The notes beneath the pieces were generated by a model that ran no database searches, was not told where the DNA came from, and saw only the letters and a program-made list of their open reading frames with translations. From Actinoallomurus bryophytorum (GTDB taxonomy: Bacteria > Actinomycetota > Actinomycetes > Streptosporangiales > Streptosporangiaceae), in NCBI RefSeq assembly GCF_006716425.1, contig NZ_VFOZ01000001.1:868001-932000 (forward strand): 64,000 nucleotides of DNA, written 5' to 3'. The position numbers were made by a program, and so were the translations under genes. Shown piece after piece: positions 30,400 to 39,565 of the stretch. How positions within the stretch are numbered: the first letter of the stretch is position 1; every line of letters starts with the position of its first letter.

Positions 30400-30735
30400 T
30401 TACTGCGCCTCCACCGCCTTCTTCTGCGCCTCGGCCGCCATTTCAAGATCCCCTTGGATGTAGGCCTTCGTCGCGTCGACCGCGCCCTTGATGCAGCTGC
30501 CGGTCTTGGTCGCCATCCCTTTCAGGGTGGGTGTGTAGTGCTCGACGAACTCCTTCAGCGCGGTGCCGATCGGAGCGCTCGCCGCGCTGTTTCCGGCGTT
30601 CTCGAGATGGTCGCCGAAGTCCTTGAGATGGTGTTCGAGCGTCTCGCCGCCGCCGTGGCCGTCGGTGACGTGACCGGCGACCTTGGTCACGACACTCTTG
30701 ACCCCGGGTGGATCGATGTCCCAACCCTTAGCCAT
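30400..30735 (-). CDS. WXG100-like helper (DUF6507-like)
   Basis: A 111-residue helical protein starting MAKGWDIDPPGVKSVVTKVAG, a pattern I associate with the DUF6507 family of small actinobacterial ESX-locus proteins. The rest is two Ala/Glu-rich helices with a Gly/His loop (GHGGGETLEHHLKD). It ends AAEAQKKAVEAQ. GAGGAG is five bases before the ATG. It lies between the 108-residue protein (12 bp upstream) and the toxin (84 bp downstream). It probably acts as a chaperone or co-secreted partner for the toxin, which is inference. Confidence 0.7.
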   Translation of the reverse strand: MAKGWDIDPPGVKSVVTKVAGHVTDGHGGGETLEHHLKDFGDHLENAGNSAASAPIGTALKEFVEHYTPTLKGMATKTGSCIKGAVDATKAYIQGDLEMAAEAQKKAVEAQ

Positions 30736-30747
30736 GAGCGCTCCTCG

Positions 30748-31074
30748 TCAGTCGGTGGGGCCCGCGGCGGGCCGTTCGATGTGGGCGCCGAACCGGCCGG
30801 CGCGAAAGCTCACCGGTGGACGTGCGGCGGCCACTGGCGCGTACCGGCCGAGGCGCATTCCCGTGGCCTGCGCCGCCAGGCCCGTCACCTCCGCCACACA
30901 GTCGGCGATCTGCTGCGCCTCCCCACGTACACCGGAGACCAGCCGAGTCGTCCCGGCCTTCAGTCCCTGAATCGGGTCGGCCGATATCTGAATTTCGGTT
31001 GGCAAATTGCCGTTATCGACAAGGTCGTCGGCCGAAGGAGATCCCCCGGCCTGCTCCACGATCTCGAACTTCAT
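30748..31074 (-). CDS. Small ESX-locus protein, possible toxin partner
   Basis: A 108-residue protein with a helical centre (LVSGVRGEAQQIADCVAEVTGLAAQA) and an extended, Arg/Pro-rich C-terminus. There is no WXG motif. It is the first cistron of the minus-strand arm, 12 bp before the WXG100-like helper, and starts at the ATG at 31074 with AGGTC near it. Small proteins in this place usually work with the second small protein as a heterodimer that guides an effector to the secretion machine, but nothing in the sequence proves this. Confidence 0.6.
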   Translation of the reverse strand: MKFEIVEQAGGSPSADDLVDNGNLPTEIQISADPIQGLKAGTTRLVSGVRGEAQQIADCVAEVTGLAAQATGMRLGRYAPVAAARPPVSFRAGRFGAHIERPAAGPTD

Positions 31075-31146
31075 GACCTGGCCTAACGTCGGTCAGTGCT
31101 GCGTGTTGACCATTGGATGCGTCAGAAATCGCATCGGTTCCCGTGA

Positions 31147-31165
31147 AGTCTCAGTAGGAGAGACT
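31147..31165. promoter_or_regulatory. Inverted repeat in the divergent T7SS intergenic region
   Basis: AGTCTC and GAGACT are perfect 6-base arms with a 7-base centre, in the 277-bp region between the two T7SS arms. A TATTCT immediately follows (31165-31170) and could be a -10 element for the plus arm. It is the only repeat I see in that region. Confidence 0.35.
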
Positions 31166-31351
31166 ATTCTAAGACTCACATGACGGACTAACAGTTACAT
31201 CGGGGAATTCTCACAGAGGCGCCACGACGGGAACCAGACCGGCGCGTCGCACATCTGTACTTGCGGAGGCACCAGTGCCGCGATGAGCGCACGGTGGTTC
31301 CGGCCGCGGACAGAGCACGGGAAGCAATGGACCGAGTGGGCAGGTGAGAGC

Positions 31352-31693
31352 ATGTCAGGGCGGTGGGATCACGGCCAGCAGACGCTGGTCACCCTGGCGC
31401 GGGGTACCCAGGGTTCGACCCAGGAGTTGGGAACTCTCGTCAAACAGCTGATCGAGGCGGCGCAGCCCCTCGCGGGCAAATTCAACGGCGCAGGCAAGAT
31501 CGCCTTCGATAATTTCAAGGCCCACGCCGACCAGATTACGGCGGACCTTAATGCCGGCCTGGGGTCGGTCAATACCGGCCAGGTGGGCATGGAGAAGGCG
31601 TTCTCCATGGGCGACCAGACCATGGCGGACGACGCGCAGTCGAGAATGAGCTCGGCCAATTTCGACGCCGCCAAGTTCAAGACCGGCGCCTGA
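31352..31693 (+). CDS. ESAT-6-like (WXG100 superfamily) secreted protein 1
   Basis: A 113-residue helical hairpin protein. It starts MSGRWDHGQQTLVTLARGTQ and contains KFNGAGKIAFDNFKAHAD (about residues 48-65), which takes the place of the central WXG turn, then two further helices to FDAAKFKTGA. No strict W-x-G is present in the centre, which is common in the ESAT-6-like proteins of Streptomyces-type T7SS. AGGTGAG precedes the ATG at 31352. It probably forms a heterodimer with the 101-residue protein encoded 25 bp downstream. Confidence 0.8.
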   Translation: MSGRWDHGQQTLVTLARGTQGSTQELGTLVKQLIEAAQPLAGKFNGAGKIAFDNFKAHADQITADLNAGLGSVNTGQVGMEKAFSMGDQTMADDAQSRMSSANFDAAKFKTGA

Positions 31694-31718
31694 GCGAGAA
31701 AAGGGAGACGCGAACGCC

Positions 31719-32024
31719 ATGAGCGGCGACGGACGGCGCAGCTACGACACCGGCGCCTCGCAGGAGGCGCAGACCAACATCCACGTCATCATCGGGCGGC
31801 TGGAGACGCTGATCGGCCAGCACGACACCGACGTCTCGACCGCGATGTCCGACTTCGAGGCCACGGGGGTCTCGGACCAGTACAGCGCCAAGGAACTCAA
31901 GTGGCACAACGCCGCCAACGAGGTCCGCGAGATCATCCGGCTGGTCAAGAGCACTCTCGAGTCCAACGACGGCACCGCGCAGAACACGCTCACCAGGGCG
32001 AGCTCGGCGGTCGAGGCGATCTGA
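31719..32024 (+). CDS. ESAT-6-like (WXG100 superfamily) secreted protein 2
   Basis: A 101-residue acidic helical protein. Its pattern RRSYDTGASQEAQTNI, then LETLIGQHDTDV, DFEATGVSDQYSAKELKWHNAANEV (residues 47-71) and STLESNDGTAQNTL matches a family annotated in actinobacteria as pore-forming ESAT-6-like proteins. The family name is from memory, and pore formation is not shown by the sequence. AGGGAG precedes the ATG. It follows the first ESAT-6-like gene by 25 bp. Confidence 0.8.
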   Translation: MSGDGRRSYDTGASQEAQTNIHVIIGRLETLIGQHDTDVSTAMSDFEATGVSDQYSAKELKWHNAANEVREIIRLVKSTLESNDGTAQNTLTRASSAVEAI

Positions 32025-32126
32025 GGTTTCCACGGCCCGTACGGATCACTGACAGCCGAGGAGTAGGAGGGGCCGGCCGGCCCCTCGCGGTCCGGCCGAC
32101 GGGCCGCTCACAGCCGGGGGACGCGA

Positions 32127-33134
32127 GTGGCCCGAGACTACGACACGCAACTCCTGGAGTCGGTGGCCGTACGGCGCCGCCGGCTCCGCGACGCCGTGCT
32201 GTTCGGACGGCACCGCACGCGCCGGACGCTCGACGAGAACATCAACAAGATCTTGATCGGCCTGTGCCTGGCCGCGGTCGTGTGCGCGGGCTGCGTGGGC
32301 TGGTCGCTCGTCAAGACCCAGCTACTGAAACAGAAGCAACAGGCCCCGCAGTCGCTGCCGACCGGCCCCGCCACCGCTCCGGCGACTTCGGCGCCGAGTG
32401 CTCCCGAGGTGCAGATCCCCGCCGGCTGGGTCGGCACCCAGGTGACGCTCCCCATGCTGCGTGAAGCCCTCGGCGGCGCGGGCGTCCCGGCCACGCTCTA
32501 TGTGCTCCCGGGGCAGAGCCGGCCCGCCCCCTCACGGACCGCCAGCTACTACCTGCTGGCCAAGACGCAGGACGGCTTCACCGCCGGGACCGTGGAGGGC
32601 CGTCAGGGTCGGATCGGAGCCGAGTTCAGCACCGAGGACGAGGCATGCCGGTGGATGTACGGCGAACTCGTCATCCGGGAGACTCGTCCGACGCGTCTCA
32701 GTACCCCGGAGGAGCAGCAGGCCGCCCAGCTCACGGCCGCGCTCGTCCAGGACGTCAAGAGCAAGATCGCGCAGAGCACCGGCGCTCCCCTCGCCTATCC
32801 CCTGGTACCGGGCCGTCTGGTCGACGCGTTCGGCCAGGAGAGCGGGTCCACGCTGTTCCCGGACGCCACCCCCTTCGGCCAGCGCGGGCTCCCCAGGTCC
32901 GTGCGGGTCACCGCGAATCCGAAGGTGCCCAGGAACTACTACCGGTACCGGGTGGTCAGGCCGTTCCAGGTGAACGCCTCGATCGTGCCGAAGGGACCCG
33001 ATGGTCCGGGCGGCGGGGTCCGCCTCGCCGTCAGCGCCGAGCTGTTCTCCGAGCCGCCCGGGCTGCCGACCGTCCGCTGGCTGCTGCGCAACGGCTACCT
33101 CGCCCGGGTCGCCCCGGAGACCGTCCCGAAGTAA
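32127..33134 (+). CDS. Membrane-anchored TNT-like protein of the T7SS locus
   Basis: A 335-residue protein with a basic cytosolic N-terminus (to about residue 40), one membrane helix (42-63), a Pro/Ala/Thr linker (70-95) and an outer domain. The last 110 residues match the TNT (tuberculosis necrotizing toxin) pattern: GRLVDAFGQESGSTLFP, TPFGQRGLP, YYRYRVVRPF and GPGGGVRL, then WLLRNGYLARV. In CpnT, catalysis needs a His in the Y-H-x-Y motif and a Gln in the GGG-x-Q motif; here they are Tyr272 and Arg299, so it should be inactive. GGGGGA precedes the GTG start. It sits between the ESAT-6-like genes and eccD and may be a structural part of the machine. Confidence 0.75.
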   Translation: MARDYDTQLLESVAVRRRRLRDAVLFGRHRTRRTLDENINKILIGLCLAAVVCAGCVGWSLVKTQLLKQKQQAPQSLPTGPATAPATSAPSAPEVQIPAGWVGTQVTLPMLREALGGAGVPATLYVLPGQSRPAPSRTASYYLLAKTQDGFTAGTVEGRQGRIGAEFSTEDEACRWMYGELVIRETRPTRLSTPEEQQAAQLTAALVQDVKSKIAQSTGAPLAYPLVPGRLVDAFGQESGSTLFPDATPFGQRGLPRSVRVTANPKVPRNYYRYRVVRPFQVNASIVPKGPDGPGGGVRLAVSAELFSEPPGLPTVRWLLRNGYLARVAPETVPK

Positions 33135-33173
33135 GGCACCAAGGGCATGACCGCGAGTCGAAGGGAGACGCCT

Positions 33174-34499
33174 GTGGCGTCGTGGAGCCGGGTCACGATC
33201 GTCGGTGACCAGCGGAGGGTGGACGCCGTCCTGCCCGCGCAGGAGCCGATCGGGGCGCTCATGCCCGACGTGCTGCAACTGATCGGCGACGAGGTGGAGC
33301 GCCCGCCACGGCTCCGGCATCTGGTCACCACGGCCGGCGAGGTCCTCGACGGCAACGCCACCCTCGCCGACCGGCGCATTCCCGACGGGTCGATCCTGCG
33401 GCTGGTCAGGGCCGACGAGCCGCTGCCGGCGCCGGTGGTGCACGAGGTCCCCGAAGTGGTGGCCGACTCCCTGGACGGTTACGCCTGGCGCTGGGGGCCG
33501 CGCGCCCGGCGATGGACCGCCACCGTCAGCGCGGCCACCCTGATGCTCGCCATCGGCGTACTCCTGCGGCAACGGTTCCCCGAGGCGAACGGTCTCGCCG
33601 TCGTGGCGGCCACCGCCCTCCTGCTGCTCCTCACCGGCATGGCGGTCGGCGTGAGGTGGCGCGAGCCGCTCGGGACGGCACTGACGCTCGGCGGCGGCGT
33701 CCTCGCCGGACTCGCGGTCTGGTTCGCGGCGGACGTCTATACCTGGGAGACCTGGGCCCGCTGGGGCGGTCTGTCCGTCCTGGCGGCCCTGATCACCATC
33801 GGGCTCGGGCTGACCTCGCCGCTGCGCGGCGGCGGAACGATCGGCGGCGGGGTGGCGCTGCTCCTCGCCGCCGCCGGGACGATCACCGCCGGGCTGGGGC
33901 TGAGCGGTGCCCGCGTGGCCGCCGTGCTCGCGGTCGCCTCCGTGCTCGTACTGAGCCTGCTGCTGCGGATCGCGCTGATGCTGTCCGGGCTCACCTCACT
34001 GGACGACCGGCGCAGCGCGGGCGGCACCGTGACCCGTACGGACGTGGCGAGCTCCCTGGTGAGCGCGCATCGGAGCATGGTGCTGGCGACCGTGGCGGTG
34101 GCGGGCTCGGTGGTCGTGGCCGGGTACGGCCCGGTCGTCGCCTTCGACGGCTGGACCGCGGCGCTGTCGGTGCTGCTGGCCACCGTCGTCGCCAGCAGGG
34201 CGCGTACGTTCCCGCTGGCCATCGAGAAGATCGCGCTGTTCGGTGCCGCCCTCTGGACCCTCGTCTGCGTGGCCTGGGCGTGGGCCGGGCACGACTCATG
34301 GGCCGTGGCGCCGGCGATCGGCGTTCTGCTGCTGGCGTCGGTACCGCCGATCGTGGTGCTGTCCACCGAGCCGCCCGAACACGTCAGGGCCCGGCTGCGC
34401 CGGATCGTGAACCGCGTCGAGGCCGTCGCCGTCGTGGTGATGCTGCCCGTGGCGATCGGCGCCTTCGGCACCTTCGAGCGCCTGCTGGACACGTTCTGA
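33174..34499 (+). CDS. eccD: T7SS integral membrane protein EccD
   Basis: A 441-residue core component of the ESX secretion channel. The N-terminal 85 residues are a ubiquitin-like domain (SRVTIVGDQRRVDAVLPAQE, ending in a DGSILRLV strand) lying in the cytosol. About eleven hydrophobic segments follow, the EccD hallmark. The GTG at 33174 is preferred to an ATG at 33147 because AAGGGAG lies six bases before it and homologs begin near this point. It is the channel-forming partner of EccC, which is encoded about 1 kb downstream with a minus-strand gene between them. Confidence 0.9.
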   Translation: MASWSRVTIVGDQRRVDAVLPAQEPIGALMPDVLQLIGDEVERPPRLRHLVTTAGEVLDGNATLADRRIPDGSILRLVRADEPLPAPVVHEVPEVVADSLDGYAWRWGPRARRWTATVSAATLMLAIGVLLRQRFPEANGLAVVAATALLLLLTGMAVGVRWREPLGTALTLGGGVLAGLAVWFAADVYTWETWARWGGLSVLAALITIGLGLTSPLRGGGTIGGGVALLLAAAGTITAGLGLSGARVAAVLAVASVLVLSLLLRIALMLSGLTSLDDRRSAGGTVTRTDVASSLVSAHRSMVLATVAVAGSVVVAGYGPVVAFDGWTAALSVLLATVVASRARTFPLAIEKIALFGAALWTLVCVAWAWAGHDSWAVAPAIGVLLLASVPPIVVLSTEPPEHVRARLRRIVNRVEAVAVVVMLPVAIGAFGTFERLLDTF

Positions 34500-34504
34500 T
34501 CCGG

Positions 34505-35431
34505 CTACCGCCGCCGCGTCACGGCGCGGACGGCCGCCGAGACCCCGCGCCACACGCGCACCGGCGCGGCGGCTCTCCCCGCCGCTGGAATGCGCGAGAC
34601 CAGTCCGCGCAGCTCGGGGGGAGGTTCGCCGCGTTCCCGTACGAGCAGGAGGCTGCCGTCGACCCACCAGAAGACCTCACGGGAGCACGGGTCGGCGCTG
34701 CCGTCGTACATCTCCGCGACGACATCGGCGAACACCGGAAGGACGTCGAACACAGTGGTGGAGGCGACGGGGTACAGCAACACCCTGTTGTGGTCGGGCA
34801 CGCCGACCAGGGCGCCGTACGGACACCGCCGGGGCAGATGGCTCTCCAGCTCGATGAGCGCGCAGGAGACGTAGCGGCTGCCGGGCTTGGTGACGAGTCG
34901 TACGGACTCGGTCATCGTTAGGGGGCGCTCGGTGACGGTGAGGCCGACGAGCTCGCGCGTGGTGGTGTTGTCGATGGCAAGGGTGCCGAGCCGGCTGAGT
35001 TCGAACAGCGCGGCGCGTTCTTGGCTGAGCGGGCCTCCGTACCGCGGGTGGTCGATCACCACCATGGCGTCGAAGAAGGGCCCGAAGTCGGTCACGACGA
35101 ACTGCTCGCGCGTCCGCGCGGAGGTCTTGGGGACGATGCGGAGCCGTAACAGCTTGCGTACGTCGCCGAGCAGCTCGATCTCGCCGACCGCCAGGGTCGC
35201 CTTGTCGCTGACGGCGCACAGCCACTCCTCGACCATTCGCGGCCACGCGTGGCGCGGAGCCTCCGCACAGCGAGCGACGATGGTGGTCGTGACGGCCCAC
35301 GGCTCGGCCCGGCCGACCGGCAGGATGACCTCGGCCGTCTCGATGTTGAACCGCGCGTCGGGCACCAGGATGGGCAGGAGGTCCTGGATCAGGGCGCACA
35401 CATCCGCCGCGACGTCCACCGGCTCACTCAT
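34505..35431 (-). CDS. Hypothetical protein inserted between eccD and eccC (DUF1444-like)
   Basis: A 308-residue cytosolic protein with no membrane segment. It begins MSEPVDVAADVCALIQDLLP, has alternating short beta and helical stretches, and contains VFWWVDGSLLLV near residue 265. A weak likeness to the DUF1444/YtpQ pattern is possible (LYPVASTTVFDVLPVFADV, residues 226-244). It is encoded opposite to the T7SS core on both sides and ends 5 bp from eccD's stop. Position suggests a regulator or accessory factor of the system, but I can support no function. Confidence 0.5.
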   Translation of the reverse strand: MSEPVDVAADVCALIQDLLPILVPDARFNIETAEVILPVGRAEPWAVTTTIVARCAEAPRHAWPRMVEEWLCAVSDKATLAVGEIELLGDVRKLLRLRIVPKTSARTREQFVVTDFGPFFDAMVVIDHPRYGGPLSQERAALFELSRLGTLAIDNTTTRELVGLTVTERPLTMTESVRLVTKPGSRYVSCALIELESHLPRRCPYGALVGVPDHNRVLLYPVASTTVFDVLPVFADVVAEMYDGSADPCSREVFWWVDGSLLLVRERGEPPPELRGLVSRIPAAGRAAAPVRVWRGVSAAVRAVTRRR

Positions 35432-35548
35432 CGGCGCGCTCCTTCACCCGTCACCACCCCACGGACGCGATGTCGAAACGACGGACCCAGGAAGCGATCC
35501 CGGGCGTCTTAGGGTGTATATGGCGATTCTCGATGCTGAGGAGGGCTG

Positions 35549-38500
35549 GTGACCACTCGCATCGTCCATCGGCCGGCGCGCACCGTCTACCCGCCGGCCG
35601 GGCCGGGCACCCGCCAGGTGGAGGCACCGCCCACGCTCCCCGACGGGCAGGGCGGTGGCGGCAGCCCGCTCATGAGCATCCTGCCGATGGTCGGCATGAT
35701 GGGCTCGCTGACCATGATGACCGTGCTGCGCAACCCGGCCTTCATGGGACTCGGCGCGGTGATCCTCGTGGTCGCGGTGCTGGCCGGAGCCGGCATGCTG
35801 CTGTCGCGCCGCGGTCAGCTCGGACGGCAGCGCCGCGCGCAGCGCGAGCGCTACCTCGACTACCTGGAGGAGCTCCGCGAGGAGCTCGGCAGGTCGGAAC
35901 GCGAGATCCGGACCCGTGCACGGCTGCTCGACCCGCCCCCGGAGGCGTTGTACGACGTCGTACGTGACCCGACCCGGCTGTGGGAACGCCGTCGCCGGCA
36001 CCCCGACTTCCTCCAGGTGCGCATCGGCACCGGCTACATGCCCGGTGACCCGCTGACGCTCGGCGAGCACGGCAGCGCCCTCTCGCCCACCGACCCCTTC
36101 ATGGCCTCCGAGGCGCAGGCGGCCATCCGCCGGTACGAGATCATGCCGGACATGCCGTTGACGGTGCCGTTGGACATCGCCGGCAACGTGAGCGTGATCG
36201 GCGCGCGCGAGGACGTGATGCGGCTGACGCGGTCGCTGCTGCTGCAGCTGTCGGTCTTCCACTCCCCCACGGACGTCGCGGTCGCGGTGATGCACGATGG
36301 TGCGCGATCACCCGACTGGGACTGGCTCAAGTGGCTGCCGCATGTGCTCGATCCCCATCGGCGCGACGGCGGCGTGAACGTCCGGCAGATCGCGCCGACG
36401 CCCTTACGACTCGGCGTGCTCCTCGCCGACGAGCTGCGTCAGCGCGGTGACTTCGCCACCGAGATCCGGCGTGGTCTGGGCCAGCGCGAAGCGCTCCGGC
36501 TGGTACGCCGGCTGCTGGTCGTGCACGACACTCACGGCGACGTGGCCGACGAGCTGGTCCGCCCCGACGAGACCCTCGCTCCGGAGGAACTGGCCACGAC
36601 GGTCCTGCATCTGGTCGCCCGGCAGGTGGACGAGCCGAGCGAGGTCAGCGTCCGGATGACGGTGTCGGGAGACCAGGTGGTGCTGGAGGATCTGCGCGGC
36701 GAGGCGCCCACCACGCTGACCGGCACGGTGGATGACGTGGGCGCCGCCATGATGAGCGGACTGGCCCGGATGCTCGCCCCGATCCGGCTGTCGCGCGAGT
36801 CGCTCAGGGAAGAGGCCGACGCGGGCAACATCGACTTCACCTCGCTGATGAACGTCGAGGACCCGGGCGACCTGGACATCCGGCGGCTGTGGGCACCGCG
36901 TACCGAGCGCAACTTCCTGCGGGTCCCGATCGGGATGGACGACGCGGGCGAGCCGGTCATCCTCGACCTGAAGGAGTCCGCCCAGCTGGGCATGGGGCCC
37001 CACGGCCTGTGTGTCGGAGCGACCGGCTCCGGCAAGAGCGAGCTGCTCCGCACGCTGGTGCTCTCTCTCGCCTCCTCGCACCCGCCGGACCGGGTCAGCA
37101 TGCTGCTGGTCGACTACAAGGGCGGTGCGACCTTCGCTCCGTTCGAAAGCCTGCCGCACGTCGCCGGCGTCATCACCAACCTGGAGGACGACGCCGGCCT
37201 GATCGAACGCGTCTACTCCAGCCTCGCGGGCGAGGTGCAACGTCGCCAGCAGGTGCTCAAGGACGCCGGCAACATCGCCAACATCGGCGACTACACGTAC
37301 CGGCGCCGGCACGACCCGGACCTGCCGCCGTTGCCGCACCTCCTTGTGATCATCGATGAGTTCGGCGAGTTGCTCACCGCCCGGCCGGACTTCATCGAGC
37401 TGTTCCTGTCCATCGGGCGGATCGGACGCAGCATCGGCGTGCACCTGCTGCTGTCCAGCCAGCGGATCGAAGGCGGCAAGCTGCGCGGCCTCGACAGCTA
37501 TCTGTCCTACCGGCTGGGCCTGCGCACCTTTTCGGAGGAGGAGAGCCGGACCATCTTGGAGACCCCGGACGCGTTCCACCTCCCCACGTTGCCGGGCTTC
37601 GGCTACCTCAAGGTCGACACCACCATCTACCAGCGGTTCAAGGCCGGATATGTCTCCGGGCCCTACCGCGGTCCGGTGGCGATCGTGGAGGAGACCGACG
37701 TCGCGGTACCCGTGCGGCCCTACCCCGCGTACAACATCATGGGTTCGCAGCAGCAGGCGGAGGCCACCGGCGACGAGGAGTCCGGGCTCCCCGAACGCAC
37801 CGTCGGTCCCACGCTCCTGGACGTGATGGTGGACCAGCTGCGCCGGCACGGCGACCGGGTGCGCAACATCTGGCTGCCGCCGCTGCCCGTCGCGACCGCC
37901 CTCGACACGCTGACCGGTCCCGTACGGGTCACCGGCAACGGGATGTGGCTGCCGTTGCGGGTCCCCTGGCTGAACGTCCCGGTCGGGGTGCTGGACGACC
38001 CCAAGCGGCAGTGGCAGGGCCTGTGGAACCTCGACCTGACCGCGGCCGGCGGCCACGTCGCGCTGATCGGGGGTCCCCAGACCGGCAAGACGACGCTCCT
38101 GCGCACGCTCGTGCTCTCACTGGCGCTCACGCACACGCCCGGTCAGGTGTCCGTCTACGCGGTCGACCTGATCGGCGGCGGCCTGCAGGTGCTCGCCGGG
38201 CTGCCGGGTGTCGGAGGCGTCGCGGGGCGCGCCGACCACGAGCGCGTACGCCGGACGGTCGAAGAGGTCTCCGGGATGCTGGACCTCCGGCAGGAGGTCT
38301 TCCGGGTCCGCGGCATCGACTCGACCCAGCGGCTGCGCGCCATGCACGCCGCGGGCGAGCTGCCCGAGTTGCCCTCCGCCGACGTGGTGCTGATCGTCGA
38401 CGGTTTCGGCGCGATCAGGAACGACTTCGAAGAAATCGACGACATGATCAGCGATCTCCTGCAGCGCGGTGGCGGTTACGGCATCCACGTCGTGGCGGGC

Positions 38501-39565
38501 ATGCTGCGCTGGAACGACGTGCGGATGGCGATGCAGTCCAACTTCGGCCAGCGGGTCGAGCTGCACCTGAACGACCCGTCCGACTCCTCCATCGACCGCA
38601 AGCTCGCCGAGACCATCAGCGCCAGGGAGCCGGGCCGCGCGCTCACCGACGGCAGGCTGTTCGCGCACGTGGCCCTGCCCAGGATCGACCGGCAGCCGGA
38701 CGCGAACGACCTGGGCAAGGTCGTCGAGACGACCGCGCGCACCATCCGCGGCGCGTGGCACGGCACGGTCGCCGCCCCCGTACGTGTACTGCCCTACGAG
38801 CTCGCCACCCGCGCGCTGCCGTCCGTGGCCGCCGAACCCCGCCGGGTTCCGATCGGCATCGACGAGCGGGCCTTCGAACCCGTGCTGCTGGACCTGTTCG
38901 ACCAGGACCAGAACCTCCTGGTGCTCGGCGACGGTGAGTGCGGCAAGACCAACCTTCTGCGGCTCATCGCGCGCGGGCTGATCGAGCGCTACTCGCCGGA
39001 GGAGGTCGTGTTCGCCGTCATGGATCCGCGGCGAAAGCTGCGTGACCTCGTGCCGGACGCCTACCTGGGCGGCTACGCGAGCAACTCCCGCGTGTGCGCG
39101 GGGCTGGCCGCCGGGGTCTCCAAGGAGCTCGAGGGCCGCATGCCCGACGAAGGGGACCAGGCCGACCTCGCCGAGGGGAGTCACTTCGACGGGCCGCACG
39201 TCGTCGTGCTCGTGGACGACTACCACCTGCTCACGGCGGCCGGGCAGCACCCGCTGACTCCCTTCCTGCCGTTCGTGCCGGCCGGGCGGGACATCGGGCT
39301 GCATTTCGTGCTGACCCATCCGGTGGCGGGCGCGAGCCGCGGACTGTACGACCCGCTGCTCCAGGCGGTGCGCGAGATCAGCGCGAGCGCCCTGCTGATG
39401 TCCGGCGAACGCTCCGAGGGACAACTCTTCCCGCGGGTCTACGCCGCCCAGCAGCCACCGGGCCGTGGCAAGTGGATCCGCCGCGGCGAGCAGGCCCATC
39501 TGATCCAGACCGCGCTGCTCCAGGCTCCGGCCGGCCCGGCGCGCGAACCGAGGGGGAACGAGTGA
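35549..39565 (+). CDS. eccC: T7SS ATPase EccC (fused, three P-loop domains)
   Basis: The 1,338-residue FtsK/SpoIIIE-type motor that drives T7SS substrates through the membrane. Two hydrophobic helices (about 45-90) anchor it. The first ATPase domain has an intact GATGSGKSE (about 490) and VIIDEFGEL. The second has GGPQTGKTT (about 840) and a VLIVDGFG Walker B. The third has GDGECGKTN (about 1126) and VVLVDDYH. In mycobacteria these are split into EccCa and EccCb; here they are one chain, as in Streptomyces and Firmicutes. The GTG at 35549 has GAGGAGG before it. Its stop overlaps the next gene by 4 bp (GTGA). Confidence 0.95.
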   Translation: MTTRIVHRPARTVYPPAGPGTRQVEAPPTLPDGQGGGGSPLMSILPMVGMMGSLTMMTVLRNPAFMGLGAVILVVAVLAGAGMLLSRRGQLGRQRRAQRERYLDYLEELREELGRSEREIRTRARLLDPPPEALYDVVRDPTRLWERRRRHPDFLQVRIGTGYMPGDPLTLGEHGSALSPTDPFMASEAQAAIRRYEIMPDMPLTVPLDIAGNVSVIGAREDVMRLTRSLLLQLSVFHSPTDVAVAVMHDGARSPDWDWLKWLPHVLDPHRRDGGVNVRQIAPTPLRLGVLLADELRQRGDFATEIRRGLGQREALRLVRRLLVVHDTHGDVADELVRPDETLAPEELATTVLHLVARQVDEPSEVSVRMTVSGDQVVLEDLRGEAPTTLTGTVDDVGAAMMSGLARMLAPIRLSRESLREEADAGNIDFTSLMNVEDPGDLDIRRLWAPRTERNFLRVPIGMDDAGEPVILDLKESAQLGMGPHGLCVGATGSGKSELLRTLVLSLASSHPPDRVSMLLVDYKGGATFAPFESLPHVAGVITNLEDDAGLIERVYSSLAGEVQRRQQVLKDAGNIANIGDYTYRRRHDPDLPPLPHLLVIIDEFGELLTARPDFIELFLSIGRIGRSIGVHLLLSSQRIEGGKLRGLDSYLSYRLGLRTFSEEESRTILETPDAFHLPTLPGFGYLKVDTTIYQRFKAGYVSGPYRGPVAIVEETDVAVPVRPYPAYNIMGSQQQAEATGDEESGLPERTVGPTLLDVMVDQLRRHGDRVRNIWLPPLPVATALDTLTGPVRVTGNGMWLPLRVPWLNVPVGVLDDPKRQWQGLWNLDLTAAGGHVALIGGPQTGKTTLLRTLVLSLALTHTPGQVSVYAVDLIGGGLQVLAGLPGVGGVAGRADHERVRRTVEEVSGMLDLRQEVFRVRGIDSTQRLRAMHAAGELPELPSADVVLIVDGFGAIRNDFEEIDDMISDLLQRGGGYGIHVVAGMLRWNDVRMAMQSNFGQRVELHLNDPSDSSIDRKLAETISAREPGRALTDGRLFAHVALPRIDRQPDANDLGKVVETTARTIRGAWHGTVAAPVRVLPYELATRALPSVAAEPRRVPIGIDERAFEPVLLDLFDQDQNLLVLGDGECGKTNLLRLIARGLIERYSPEEVVFAVMDPRRKLRDLVPDAYLGGYASNSRVCAGLAAGVSKELEGRMPDEGDQADLAEGSHFDGPHVVVLVDDYHLLTAAGQHPLTPFLPFVPAGRDIGLHFVLTHPVAGASRGLYDPLLQAVREISASALLMSGERSEGQLFPRVYAAQQPPGRGKWIRRGEQAHLIQTALLQAPAGPAREPRGNE

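Noticed and set aside
32127..33134. Active NAD glycohydrolase toxin
   Set aside because: The fold pattern is there, but Tyr272 and Arg299 take the places of the catalytic His and Gln, and the protein has a membrane anchor rather than a secretion head.
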